Assembly: GCA_934546685.1 (NCBI GenBank) | Contig: CAKTEB010000043.1 | Location: 1-18,544 of the forward strand | DNA length: 18,544 nucleotides | Reading direction: 5' to 3' | Origin: an uncultured Oscillospiraceae bacterium | Lineage (GTDB): Bacteria; Bacillota; Clostridia; Oscillospirales; Oscillospiraceae | In this document: positions 1 to 6,825 of the stretch, one piece after another | How the letters are laid out: each line of letters begins with the position of its first letter | Numbering within the stretch: position 1 is the stretch's first letter | Notes under the pieces: generated by a model | Database searches by the model: none | What the model saw: the letters and a program-made list of their open reading frames with translations, nothing else | What the model was told of the DNA's origin: nothing | Translations under genes and position numbers: made by a program

Positions 1-1432
1 GATCCTCAGAGTAGTCGTTCCGGGCCTTCTGCTCGTCAATGATGAAGGGAACAGGGGTCTGGCGGTCACAGGTGAAGATATTCAGGGCCAGATTATAGCT
101 GTAGTCGGGATTGTTGGTGACCAGCTCGGTGAGCATAGGCTTGCCGTCTACATAGTTGAAGGTCTCACCCTCTACGCCGTAGTTGGCCAGCAGAATGCCA
201 GCATCGGAGTAGAGATAGTCCACATACTGAGCGATGGCGGCGGGATCGCTGCACTCGGTGGTGATGGACCACATGATGGAGTCGAGGATCTGACTCTCGG
301 TGCCAACGTGGGCGGTCTCGCCGTCCTTGGTCACGTTGGTCATGCCGGTGATGCGCATATCCGGCTGGGCTTCCTCCGCCATGCTGAGGATCTGGGTAAT
401 GGACTGGGTGCCACTGCCGCACCATACGCCGGTGTCGCCGCTCAAGATGGTAGAGAAGTCCATGAGGACATCTGCCTGAGAAGTCAGGAAGCTGTCGGAC
501 AGCAGTCCTTCATTATACCACTGGTTCATCATGGTCAGGTATTCCTTAAACTCCGGCTGCAAGGGACCAAAGCGCACCTCGCCGTCCACCTGATAGTAAT
601 TATCAATGTTATAGCCATAGAGCAGGTTGCCCTGAACGCCGGTGTTTACCGGGATCACTAGAGGTGCGGAGGCGTTTTTCTGCTCCTTGAACTGGGTCAA
701 AACATTGTGGAGATCATCATAGGTCTTGGGAGATTCCAGCCCCAGCTCCTCCAGCCAGTCCTGGCGGATGAGCGCGCCCTCGTTGACGTCACTGGGCTCC
801 TGATAGAACTTGGGGAAGCCGCCGATGTTGCCCTCGACCGTAGTCATCTGCTTCCGCAGCTCGGGATACTGGTCAAACCAGCCCAGGAGATTGGGCATAT
901 TCTCGTCAATGAGCTCGCTGACATCAATGAGGAATTCCTCCTCAATGGCCTGATCGGTGCCGCCGGTATAGCTGTCGATGGCACGGCAGACTACATCCGT
1001 ATAGTCCTGGGAAGCCACCATCAGCTGGAACTGCTCGTCAGAGGAGAAGAAGGATACCAGGGTCGCATCCCAGCGGATGTTGGTTTCTTTCTCCAGCTGG
1101 GAGAATACCAGATATTCGTTGAGGTCGGAGATGATCTCGGACAGATCGGGGGAATTGGACGTCCACAGGGTAAAAGTGGTCACATCGTCAAACAGCGGAT
1201 AACTGACCACCGGGCGCTGTACCTCCGGCTCTGCCGCGGATTCCTGAGCGGATGCGGGCGCTGCTTCCGACGCTGCTGCGGGGGTATCCTTGGGAGCTTC
1301 GGGGGTGGTCTCTGCCGCGCTGGAAGCGGGCTCCGCCGGAGCCGAGGATGCCGCGTTTTCGCCACATGCCGTCAGCCCCAACGCCAGGGCCGCTGTCAGC
1401 AGAAGCGATGCCAAACGTTTTCCATATTTCAT
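1..1432 (-). CDS. SBP1: extracellular solute-binding lipoprotein (LplA-like), 3' end outside the window
   Basis: Solute-binding lipoprotein of the family-1/LplA-type ABC systems, expected to be anchored on the outer face of the membrane. The frame is open from the ATG at 1432 to the left window edge (477 codons, no stop), so the C-terminus is missing. The start is set by an AGGAGG-type site 8 bases upstream. Residues 1-22 are a lipoprotein signal (MKYGKR, then a hydrophobic run) ending in the lipobox LTAC with Cys23. A long Ala/Ser/Pro/Glu-rich linker follows, to about residue 65. Family motifs shared with the other SBPs here are ASQDYTD, IRQDWLEELGLESP and NYGVEGETFNYVDGK. It has its own promoter (1462-1530) just beyond the stop of the preceding reductase gene. 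The ligand is not predictable; no permease gene is visible. Confidence 0.9.
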   Translation of the reverse strand, partial: MKYGKRLASLLLTAALALGLTACGENAASSAPAEPASSAAETTPEAPKDTPAAASEAAPASAQESAAEPEVQRPVVSYPLFDDVTTFTLWTSNSPDLSEIISDLNEYLVFSQLEKETNIRWDATLVSFFSSDEQFQLMVASQDYTDVVCRAIDSYTGGTDQAIEEEFLIDVSELIDENMPNLLGWFDQYPELRKQMTTVEGNIGGFPKFYQEPSDVNEGALIRQDWLEELGLESPKTYDDLHNVLTQFKEQKNASAPLVIPVNTGVQGNLLYGYNIDNYYQVDGEVRFGPLQPEFKEYLTMMNQWYNEGLLSDSFLTSQADVLMDFSTILSGDTGVWCGSGTQSITQILSMAEEAQPDMRITGMTNVTKDGETAHVGTESQILDSIMWSITTECSDPAAIAQYVDYLYSDAGILLANYGVEGETFNYVDGKPMLTELVTNNPDYSYNLALNIFTCDRQTPVPFIIDEQKARNDYSED

Positions 1433-1461
1433 TTTGGTTTCCTCCTCGTTAAGATAATATT

Positions 1462-1530
1462 AAGATATCACAGGAAGTTTCGAGAAACCAATGCCAATGC
1501 GGTATGTGTTCATACCGTCCGTGTAATGCC
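1462..1530 (-). promoter_or_regulatory. Promoter module A (operator plus extended -10) for SBP1
   Basis: Read in the gene direction, this site has GGCATTAC (1530-1523), then a perfect 6-bp inverted repeat GGTATG-N4-CATACC (1516-1501), then TTGGCATT ending at 1490, then the extended -10 TGA-TATCTT (1470-1462). The two GGCATT copies are exactly 35 bp apart. There is no -35 hexamer at normal spacing. The predicted transcript starts near 1455, about 23 bases before the SBP1 ATG. This is the clearest of seven similar sites in the window. The activator is inferred, not seen. Confidence 0.7.
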
Positions 1531-1543
1531 CGGCATTCGCAGC

Positions 1544-3304
1544 TCACTGATTCAAAAACTCCACCGCCGCATGACCTGCGGTATAGCCGCTGGACACCGC
1601 CCAGCCCAGATCGTTGATGACCTGCTCCTTGACGTTTCCGCTGTTGATGAACCGTCCGGAGGCGAAATCGCCGGGGACAAACAGGTTGTCGATGACGGTC
1701 TTATCCGGGCGGTAGGCGCGGGTCTCCGGGTCGATCAGCACGCCGCCAAAAGCTCCGTCGTGGTTCAGGTGGCCCTGCACCGCATAGTAGGGGCCGCCGG
1801 TGAAGGGCACCAGCTGATCTGCGGACTTAAACAGCTCCGTATCCGCGCCGTTTTCGCACATGGTATTGTATGCGGTGATCGTGGCTTTTAGATTTTCAGC
1901 ATTGATTCCGGCGTTTTTCGCCAGCTCCTCGATGGTCTCGCCCCGAACGAATACGCCGCCGTTGGGCCGGGAAGCGGCATCGTCCATCTCCTGGAGGTAG
2001 TTCTCCGGCACCTTCATGGGTCCAAAGAAGCTGGCGGGAGCATCGCCGGAATCCATTTTCGCTTTGATTTTCTCTGCCATACCCTTGTCGAAAATCGTGT
2101 AGTTGAGGCCCCCGGGCTGGAGACTCAGCTGGGTACCCATGGCGAAGCTGACACTGCCGCTCATGCCCGCCCGGGCCATATTGCCCTCGTTCATCCAGCG
2201 CTTGCCGTCGGTATTGACCCAAATGCACAGGGGACTGGAGCTGATGGCCGAGGCCGACATACTCGGCACCATGCCCAGCGGGCCCATGCAGCGAAGTACA
2301 AAGCTGTCATAATCAATGTACGCCCCGGTCTGCTCCGCCAGATGGATGCCGTCGCCGGTATAGGCCACGTTGGCGTGCTGGCTGGGCTCCATTTTCGAAA
2401 GCAGCTTGTAGAACTCCGGGAACTTCTCCTCCATGATCTTCTTATTGCGGATCCAGCTGCCGCTGGCCAGGACACAGGCCCTGCAGGTGACTCTGGTGAT
2501 GCCGCCGGGATCCTTTGCCACCACGGCGCTGACCCGGCCATCGGTCATCTCGATATCCGTCACCTGATGGCGGTAGAGCAGAGGAATGTTCCGCTTCTGA
2601 CATTCCTTTTCCAACGTTTCCACGCAGAAGGTGCCGTTGGGGCTTCTGCCGTTGACGGGCTTTACAAAGGGTACCTTCTGGGCCTGTGGGTCTCCCCGAT
2701 CCATGGCGTAAATGCCCTCCACAAACTCGTAATCCGGAACCAGGGTCTGGAACCAGTCGAAGAAATGGCCGGTATTCCGCAGGGCGTTGTAGACCAGCTT
2801 GGGATCGAGAGACCATTGGGTCTCGTCCATCCCCTTGAGCAGCATGCGGTTGAGCTCATCGGGCACGCCGCGCTCCTTCTGCCACTTGCTCTCGAAAATA
2901 CGCCAGTCCGCGGCAAATTTCGCGCCGCCGCCTGCAAAGGATGCCTTCTCCAGAATGACCACCTTTTTGCCCTGCATAGCCGCATACACGCCCGCGATCA
3001 GACCGGTGCAGCCGCCGCCGATGACGCAGAGGTCCGCGTCCAGTTCGATGGGCTCGTGGGCCTCCCATTTTAATGTATCCTCCTGGCGGATGATCGCGCC
3101 CACCGGGCAGGTTGCCACACAGGCCGCGCATCCCTCGCACTTGTCCGGCTCGATCCGGTACTTCCTCCCGTCCTTCTGGATGGGCTTGTCCTCGGGCCGG
3201 GCCGCTCTGGGTGCTACCGGGCCGCCGGGTGGAATGGAGCCCACCCGGCACGCCTGCTGACAGGTGCCGCAGCCGATACAGTTCTCCGCAATCTTGAATG
3301 TCAT
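1544..3304 (-). CDS. Ferredoxin-domain FAD-dependent reductase (fumarate/urocanate reductase-like superfamily)
   Basis: 586-residue cytosolic flavoprotein, with no signal peptide. Residues 1-70 form a two-cluster ferredoxin domain: C9-x2-C12-x2-C15-x3-C19 and C56-x2-C59-x2-C62-x3-C66-P. An FAD_binding_2-type domain follows, with VIGGGCTG at 94-101 and the ribose-binding Glu of VVILEK near 119. An active-site-like NHDGAFGG lies before the C-terminal motif VPGDFASGRFIN. By family knowledge such enzymes reduce activated C=C bonds or similar acceptors; here the Fe-S clusters would feed electrons to FAD. There is no FMN-binding or haem domain. I chose the ATG at 3304 over the longer frame to 3367 because AAGGAG lies 8 bases upstream and the ferredoxin fold starts at once. 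It is the last gene of the SBP2 operon, 75 bases after the shorter paralog. The substrate is unknown. Confidence 0.88.
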   Translation of the reverse strand: MTFKIAENCIGCGTCQQACRVGSIPPGGPVAPRAARPEDKPIQKDGRKYRIEPDKCEGCAACVATCPVGAIIRQEDTLKWEAHEPIELDADLCVIGGGCTGLIAGVYAAMQGKKVVILEKASFAGGGAKFAADWRIFESKWQKERGVPDELNRMLLKGMDETQWSLDPKLVYNALRNTGHFFDWFQTLVPDYEFVEGIYAMDRGDPQAQKVPFVKPVNGRSPNGTFCVETLEKECQKRNIPLLYRHQVTDIEMTDGRVSAVVAKDPGGITRVTCRACVLASGSWIRNKKIMEEKFPEFYKLLSKMEPSQHANVAYTGDGIHLAEQTGAYIDYDSFVLRCMGPLGMVPSMSASAISSSPLCIWVNTDGKRWMNEGNMARAGMSGSVSFAMGTQLSLQPGGLNYTIFDKGMAEKIKAKMDSGDAPASFFGPMKVPENYLQEMDDAASRPNGGVFVRGETIEELAKNAGINAENLKATITAYNTMCENGADTELFKSADQLVPFTGGPYYAVQGHLNHDGAFGGVLIDPETRAYRPDKTVIDNLFVPGDFASGRFINSGNVKEQVINDLGWAVSSGYTAGHAAVEFLNQ

Positions 3305-3379
3305 AGGATCTCCTTCTTTCTTACGTTTTAAAATGGACAGCGTCCGTGACGGAATTTCTCCCGCCACGGCACTGTGATC

Positions 3380-4669
3380 TTATTTCAAATATTCCGCCGC
3401 CTGCTCTCCGGCGATGAAGCCGCTGGAGAAGGCCCAGGCCAGATCGTTGATGATCTGCCGTTTCAGGCCGCCGTCGTTGATGAAGCGGCTGGAGGAAAAG
3501 TCGCCAGGAACCCAAAGGCCCTCTACCAGACCGCCTTCCCGGCCCATGTTCTGTTTCTTTGCCTGCTGGGCCGTGCATTGGGCGGTGTTCAGGTCGAAGA
3601 CCACATAGGGGGTGGTGGAACCGTGGAGCAGTACCAGATGGGCGCTATCCTCCGCCGGGAACCGGGCGCCCGAGGGTTCGCAGGTATACCGCCGTCCCTG
3701 CTCGTCAATCTGAATGGCATAGGGGCTCCGGGCCATGGCATCGGCCATCTGTCCCCGGGGGAAGATGGGGCTTCCGTCCTTTCCCACCAGCCCCGGGCCC
3801 ATGGCGCGGATGCAGAAGCTCTGGTAATCCACCAGCGCCCCGGCCTTTTCTGCAATGGGGATGCCGTCGCCGGTATAGTTGCAGTTCCGGTGGCCCGAGG
3901 GCACGGGCTTGCCGGGATCCATCTTTGCAAACAAAGGGGAAGCCATCTCCAGATATTTCGGATTACTGATCCAGCTGCCGGTGGCCAATACCACAGCGCG
4001 GCAGGTGATCTCGATAGTTCCCTCCGGTCCTTCCGCCACGGCGCCGGTGATTTTTCCGTTTTCCACAGTCACATCGGTGATCCTGGTTTTCGTCAGGATC
4101 TCCACGCCGTCTTTTTTACAGGTCTCCCGCATGAGCTTCATGAGGTAGGTACCGGTGCGCATCCCTGGCATGGGCATTCCCGCCGGCATACCGCCCTTCT
4201 CATCATCGCTGTCCGGAGGCGGCATCATGGGCATTTCCGGCTGATTCTTCCGCTCCTCGGGAAGACCCGCATACACCGGAATCTCTGGGCCCTTATCCGG
4301 CCGGTCAAACACATACCGCCCCGGAATGAACCGATCCGCACAGTCCGGGCTCAGGGTGCAGCACCAGTCGAAGAACCGTCCTGTTCCCAGAAATGCATTG
4401 AGTGCCAGCTTCCGGTCAATGCGCCAGAATGTTTCGTCCATGCGCTTCCGCAGGTCGGCGGCCAGATTGTCGTTCAATCCCCGCTCCTTCTGCCACTGAC
4501 TGCCGTATACTCGGAAATCACCGGCCTGACAAGCCCCGCCGCCGGTGGCATTTCCCTTTTCCACTACGATAATACGGAGATCGCGGTTTAACTCTGCGGC
4601 TCGGGCTGCGGCTACCAAACCTGCGCCGCCTCCGCCCATGACCAAGAGGTCACAATGCTTTGTTTCCAT
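3380..4669 (-). CDS. FAD-dependent reductase, short form lacking part of the catalytic region
   Basis: 429-residue cytosolic flavoprotein, a close paralog of the downstream gene but without the ferredoxin domain. The FAD dinucleotide motif VMGGGGAGLV is at residues 10-19, followed by the shared segment QWQKERGLND and a C-terminal VPGDFSSSRFIND. A Met/Pro/Asp-rich insert (PEMPMMPPPDSDDEKGG and on) spans about 135-171. Aligned by eye with its neighbour, the chain jumps from TTPYVVFD to GREGGLVEGLWVPGDF. About 115 residues are missing that in the paralog contain the NHDGAFGG active-site-like stretch, so it may be inactive, or work as a partner of the intact protein. The start has an AAAGGA site, and the gene lies 14 bases after SBP2, so it is co-transcribed and perhaps translationally linked. 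Confidence 0.85.
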   Translation of the reverse strand: METKHCDLLVMGGGGAGLVAAARAAELNRDLRIIVVEKGNATGGGACQAGDFRVYGSQWQKERGLNDNLAADLRKRMDETFWRIDRKLALNAFLGTGRFFDWCCTLSPDCADRFIPGRYVFDRPDKGPEIPVYAGLPEERKNQPEMPMMPPPDSDDEKGGMPAGMPMPGMRTGTYLMKLMRETCKKDGVEILTKTRITDVTVENGKITGAVAEGPEGTIEITCRAVVLATGSWISNPKYLEMASPLFAKMDPGKPVPSGHRNCNYTGDGIPIAEKAGALVDYQSFCIRAMGPGLVGKDGSPIFPRGQMADAMARSPYAIQIDEQGRRYTCEPSGARFPAEDSAHLVLLHGSTTPYVVFDLNTAQCTAQQAKKQNMGREGGLVEGLWVPGDFSSSRFINDGGLKRQIINDLAWAFSSGFIAGEQAAEYLK

Positions 4670-4683
4670 GACATTGTCCTTTC

Positions 4684-6429
4684 TTATGCTTCGCCGCGGC
4701 TGAGATACCGCTCAAAGGCGTTCTGGGTGGCGTCGATGCAGTCCTGAAGGCCAAGGCTCCAAACCTTTTCCACATATTCGTCCCAGGTTGCGTCCATATC
4801 CGCGTCGCCGGTGATGCAGGTGAGGATGTACTCGTTGGCGTAGGTCTCCACATCGGTAACCTTCGTGGCATAGACAGAGGACTCCTCAGAGGTGAAGAAC
4901 ATCGCCGAGGGAAGATCATAGGCCTTATCCGTGGGGGTATCGCTCCAGAGCTCCACGGCATACAGGGAATCCTCGTCGAAGGTCTCGCTCCAATATTTCT
5001 TTACGTCCACATAGGTGGGAAGTCCGTTCAAAACATAGGTGAGGATCGTAGCCCGGAAGGTCTGGCCCTCCACATTGGTCATGGCCTCGGTCCACTGGGG
5101 CTTGCCCTCAGCATTCATTTCATAGCTGATGCCCTCGATGCCGTAGTTGCTCAGAAGCGCGCCCTGATCGGTGAAGGAGAAGTCCATGGTCTTGACCAGC
5201 AGCTCCGGATCTTCGCAAGCGGTGGAAACGCACAGTCCGGCCTGCACCGCACCATCCATATTGAGGGAATAGTGCAGGGTCTGTCCCTCCTCCCGGGTGG
5301 GGATCGGAAGCGCGGTGCAGTAGAAGCCCTTGGCCGCCAGCTCCGCATTGGTATTGTCCTCGGTGATGAAGTCCGCGTTATCCCAGCATACGCCACAGCC
5401 GTCACCGGCAAATACGTTCTTCACATCCATGCTCTGCTGGGTGAAGAAATCCCTGCTGATGAGGCCCAGGGCATACCACTCATGGAGCAGGCTCAGGAAA
5501 TCCTTAAAGTTGTCGGACACCAGGGCGCTTTCTACTTGGCCGTCCTTCTGATAGAAATGGGTACCGGAAGAAGTCATGTCCAGCTTCGGCAGATCAAAAC
5601 CCGCGGACAGCGTGATGCTGGGGTTGATCACATTGCTGAAATAGAAGGCATAGGGCAGATCATAGCCGTTCATCAGCGCCTTGCCCATCTCCGTCCAGCC
5701 GTCGTAATCCGTGGGTTCCTCCAGATTCAGCGCGTTCATCCAATCCTTCCGCACCACAGGGCCCCGGTCTACGACGGTCTCGCTGTTCAGGGAGTAAATC
5801 GCCAGCATCTGTCCCTCGTCGTTCATCACGTCCTTCCAGGCATCGGCCTCGTCCAGGCGCTGACGGTAGGCGGGCATATCATTCTCCACATAGTCGGTGA
5901 GGTCGATAATCACGCCGTCATCCATGGCCTTGGTATAGCCGCCTGCATAACCGTCCACCCCGGAGATCAGGTCGGGATAGTCTCCGGAGGCGATCATCAG
6001 GTTGAAATTCTGGGAGAAGGACATCATGTCGATCTCAATGTACTGAAGCGTCACGCCGGTGAGCTCCGCAAAGTTTTTTGTGCTCTCCGCCGAGTTATAG
6101 CTGCCGTCCGGCCCGAGATAAGGGGACATAAAGCCCGGTGCGGCGGTGGTGTAGACCGTAAAGGTGGTGGGCGTATCCGTCAGCGGGAGTTCGTAAACAA
6201 CTGGCTCCGGGGCTTCCTGCACATCGGATGCGGGTTCGGCTGCTGAGGCCTCCTGTTCCTCGGTGTGGGCCGACGCTTCTACATTTGGGGCCGCGGACAG
6301 CTGTTCCTCCGCATTGCTTTCCGATGTGGCTGCACTGGTGGATGCCGTTGTTTCGCCTCCGCAGCCTGACATCAGACCAACCAGCATACTGATGCTGAGC
6401 AGCGCCGTAACAATTCTTTTCCGCTTCAT
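4684..6429 (-). CDS. SBP2: extracellular solute-binding lipoprotein (LplA-like)
   Basis: 581-residue lipoprotein. MKRKRIV and a hydrophobic core lead to the lipobox LMSGC with Cys23; an acidic Ala/Ser/Glu linker runs to about residue 75. The binding-protein fold carries the family motifs ASGDYPD, VRKDWMNALNLEEPT and SNYGIEG. The start at 6429 is preferred to an upstream in-frame Met at 6516 because AGGAGG lies 8-9 bases before it and the signal peptide begins there; the longer version would start upstream of the predicted -10. First gene of an operon with two FAD reductases, so it probably captures the compound they reduce, or a precursor. That link is inference from position. No permease gene follows. 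Confidence 0.92.
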   Translation of the reverse strand: MKRKRIVTALLSISMLVGLMSGCGGETTASTSAATSESNAEEQLSAAPNVEASAHTEEQEASAAEPASDVQEAPEPVVYELPLTDTPTTFTVYTTAAPGFMSPYLGPDGSYNSAESTKNFAELTGVTLQYIEIDMMSFSQNFNLMIASGDYPDLISGVDGYAGGYTKAMDDGVIIDLTDYVENDMPAYRQRLDEADAWKDVMNDEGQMLAIYSLNSETVVDRGPVVRKDWMNALNLEEPTDYDGWTEMGKALMNGYDLPYAFYFSNVINPSITLSAGFDLPKLDMTSSGTHFYQKDGQVESALVSDNFKDFLSLLHEWYALGLISRDFFTQQSMDVKNVFAGDGCGVCWDNADFITEDNTNAELAAKGFYCTALPIPTREEGQTLHYSLNMDGAVQAGLCVSTACEDPELLVKTMDFSFTDQGALLSNYGIEGISYEMNAEGKPQWTEAMTNVEGQTFRATILTYVLNGLPTYVDVKKYWSETFDEDSLYAVELWSDTPTDKAYDLPSAMFFTSEESSVYATKVTDVETYANEYILTCITGDADMDATWDEYVEKVWSLGLQDCIDATQNAFERYLSRGEA

Positions 6430-6479
6430 GGGTTTTCCTCCTTGCTCATAGTTCGTTTTCAGCATATTGCCGCAAGGCC

Positions 6480-6549
6480 ATCTTACCAGTTTCTTCCCAT
6501 TTTGTACAAATGCCAATTCGGTATGCCTTCATATCTTTCGTGTAATGAC
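6480..6549 (-). promoter_or_regulatory. Promoter module B for the SBP2-FAD-FAD operon
   Basis: In the gene direction: GTCATTAC (6549-6542), GATATG-N4-CATACC (6535-6520, one mismatch from a perfect palindrome), TTGGCATT ending at 6509, and the extended -10 TGG-TAAGAT (6488-6480). GTCATT and GGCATT are 35 bp apart, as in module A. It sits back to back with the rightward module F, with a 2-bp gap. Confidence 0.65.
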
Positions 6550-6551
6550 GA

Positions 6552-6620
6552 ACTATAACATAGAGGTAATAGCTCCATACTGGTTTGGCATTTGTTTTTT
6601 GCGTCATACGCTGTTATGAT
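6552..6620 (+). promoter_or_regulatory. Promoter module F for the OYE-family reductase
   Basis: A more diverged copy facing right. It has ACTATAAC (6552-6559), GTAATA-N4-CATACT (6566-6581), TTTGGCATT (6584-6592) and the extended -10 TGT-TATGAT (6612-6620). The GGCATT-to--10 spacing is the same as in modules C, D and E. Transcription would start near 6627, giving a leader of about 200 bases. Confidence 0.5.
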
Positions 6621-6689
6621 GTAACCATAAGCTGTATTTCTCCGCCATTTGATAACGGACACAGCTTTTCATTCTGATGAAGCTTTCAT

Positions 6690-6721
6690 TCGTATCCTTC
6701 TATTTTACCTCGTATCCTTCT
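6690..6721 (+). repeat. 12-bp direct repeat in the OYE leader
   Basis: TCGTATCCTTCT occurs at 6690-6701 and again at 6710-6721, a 20-bp period (about two helical turns), in the untranslated leader between module F and the OYE start codon. It is pyrimidine-rich. Function unknown; the repeat itself is plain in the sequence. Confidence 0.55.
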
Positions 6722-6759
6722 TTCCCATTTGCTTCATCAGCGTGATCTTCCCTTGGTCA

Positions 6760-6795
6760 GTGCATAGGCGGCAATCGGTCAGGCCGCCTATGCAC
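6760..6795 (+). promoter_or_regulatory. 13-bp perfect hairpin just upstream of the OYE ribosome site
   Basis: GTGCATAGGCGGC (6760-6772) and its exact reverse complement (6783-6795) enclose a 10-base loop. No U-run follows on either strand, so it is not a standard terminator. It ends 16 bases before the AAAGGAG at 6811, so it could protect the mRNA end, control translation, or bind a protein. The role is inference. Confidence 0.55.
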
Positions 6796-6825
6796 CCATT
6801 TCAAACTGATAAAGGAGTGTCTTCC

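Noticed and set aside
1490..1530. GGTATG-N4-CATACC arrays as a CRISPR array or REP-type repeat
   Set aside because: Copies are not tandem or evenly spaced. Each lies at a fixed distance from a -10 and upstream of a gene, which fits operators rather than repeats.
707..1891. A 394-codon open frame on the plus strand across SBP1 and the end of the FAD reductase
   Set aside because: It is antisense to two well-supported genes, has no ribosome site, and shows the hydrophobic/His/Gly-biased composition typical of GC-rich antisense frames.
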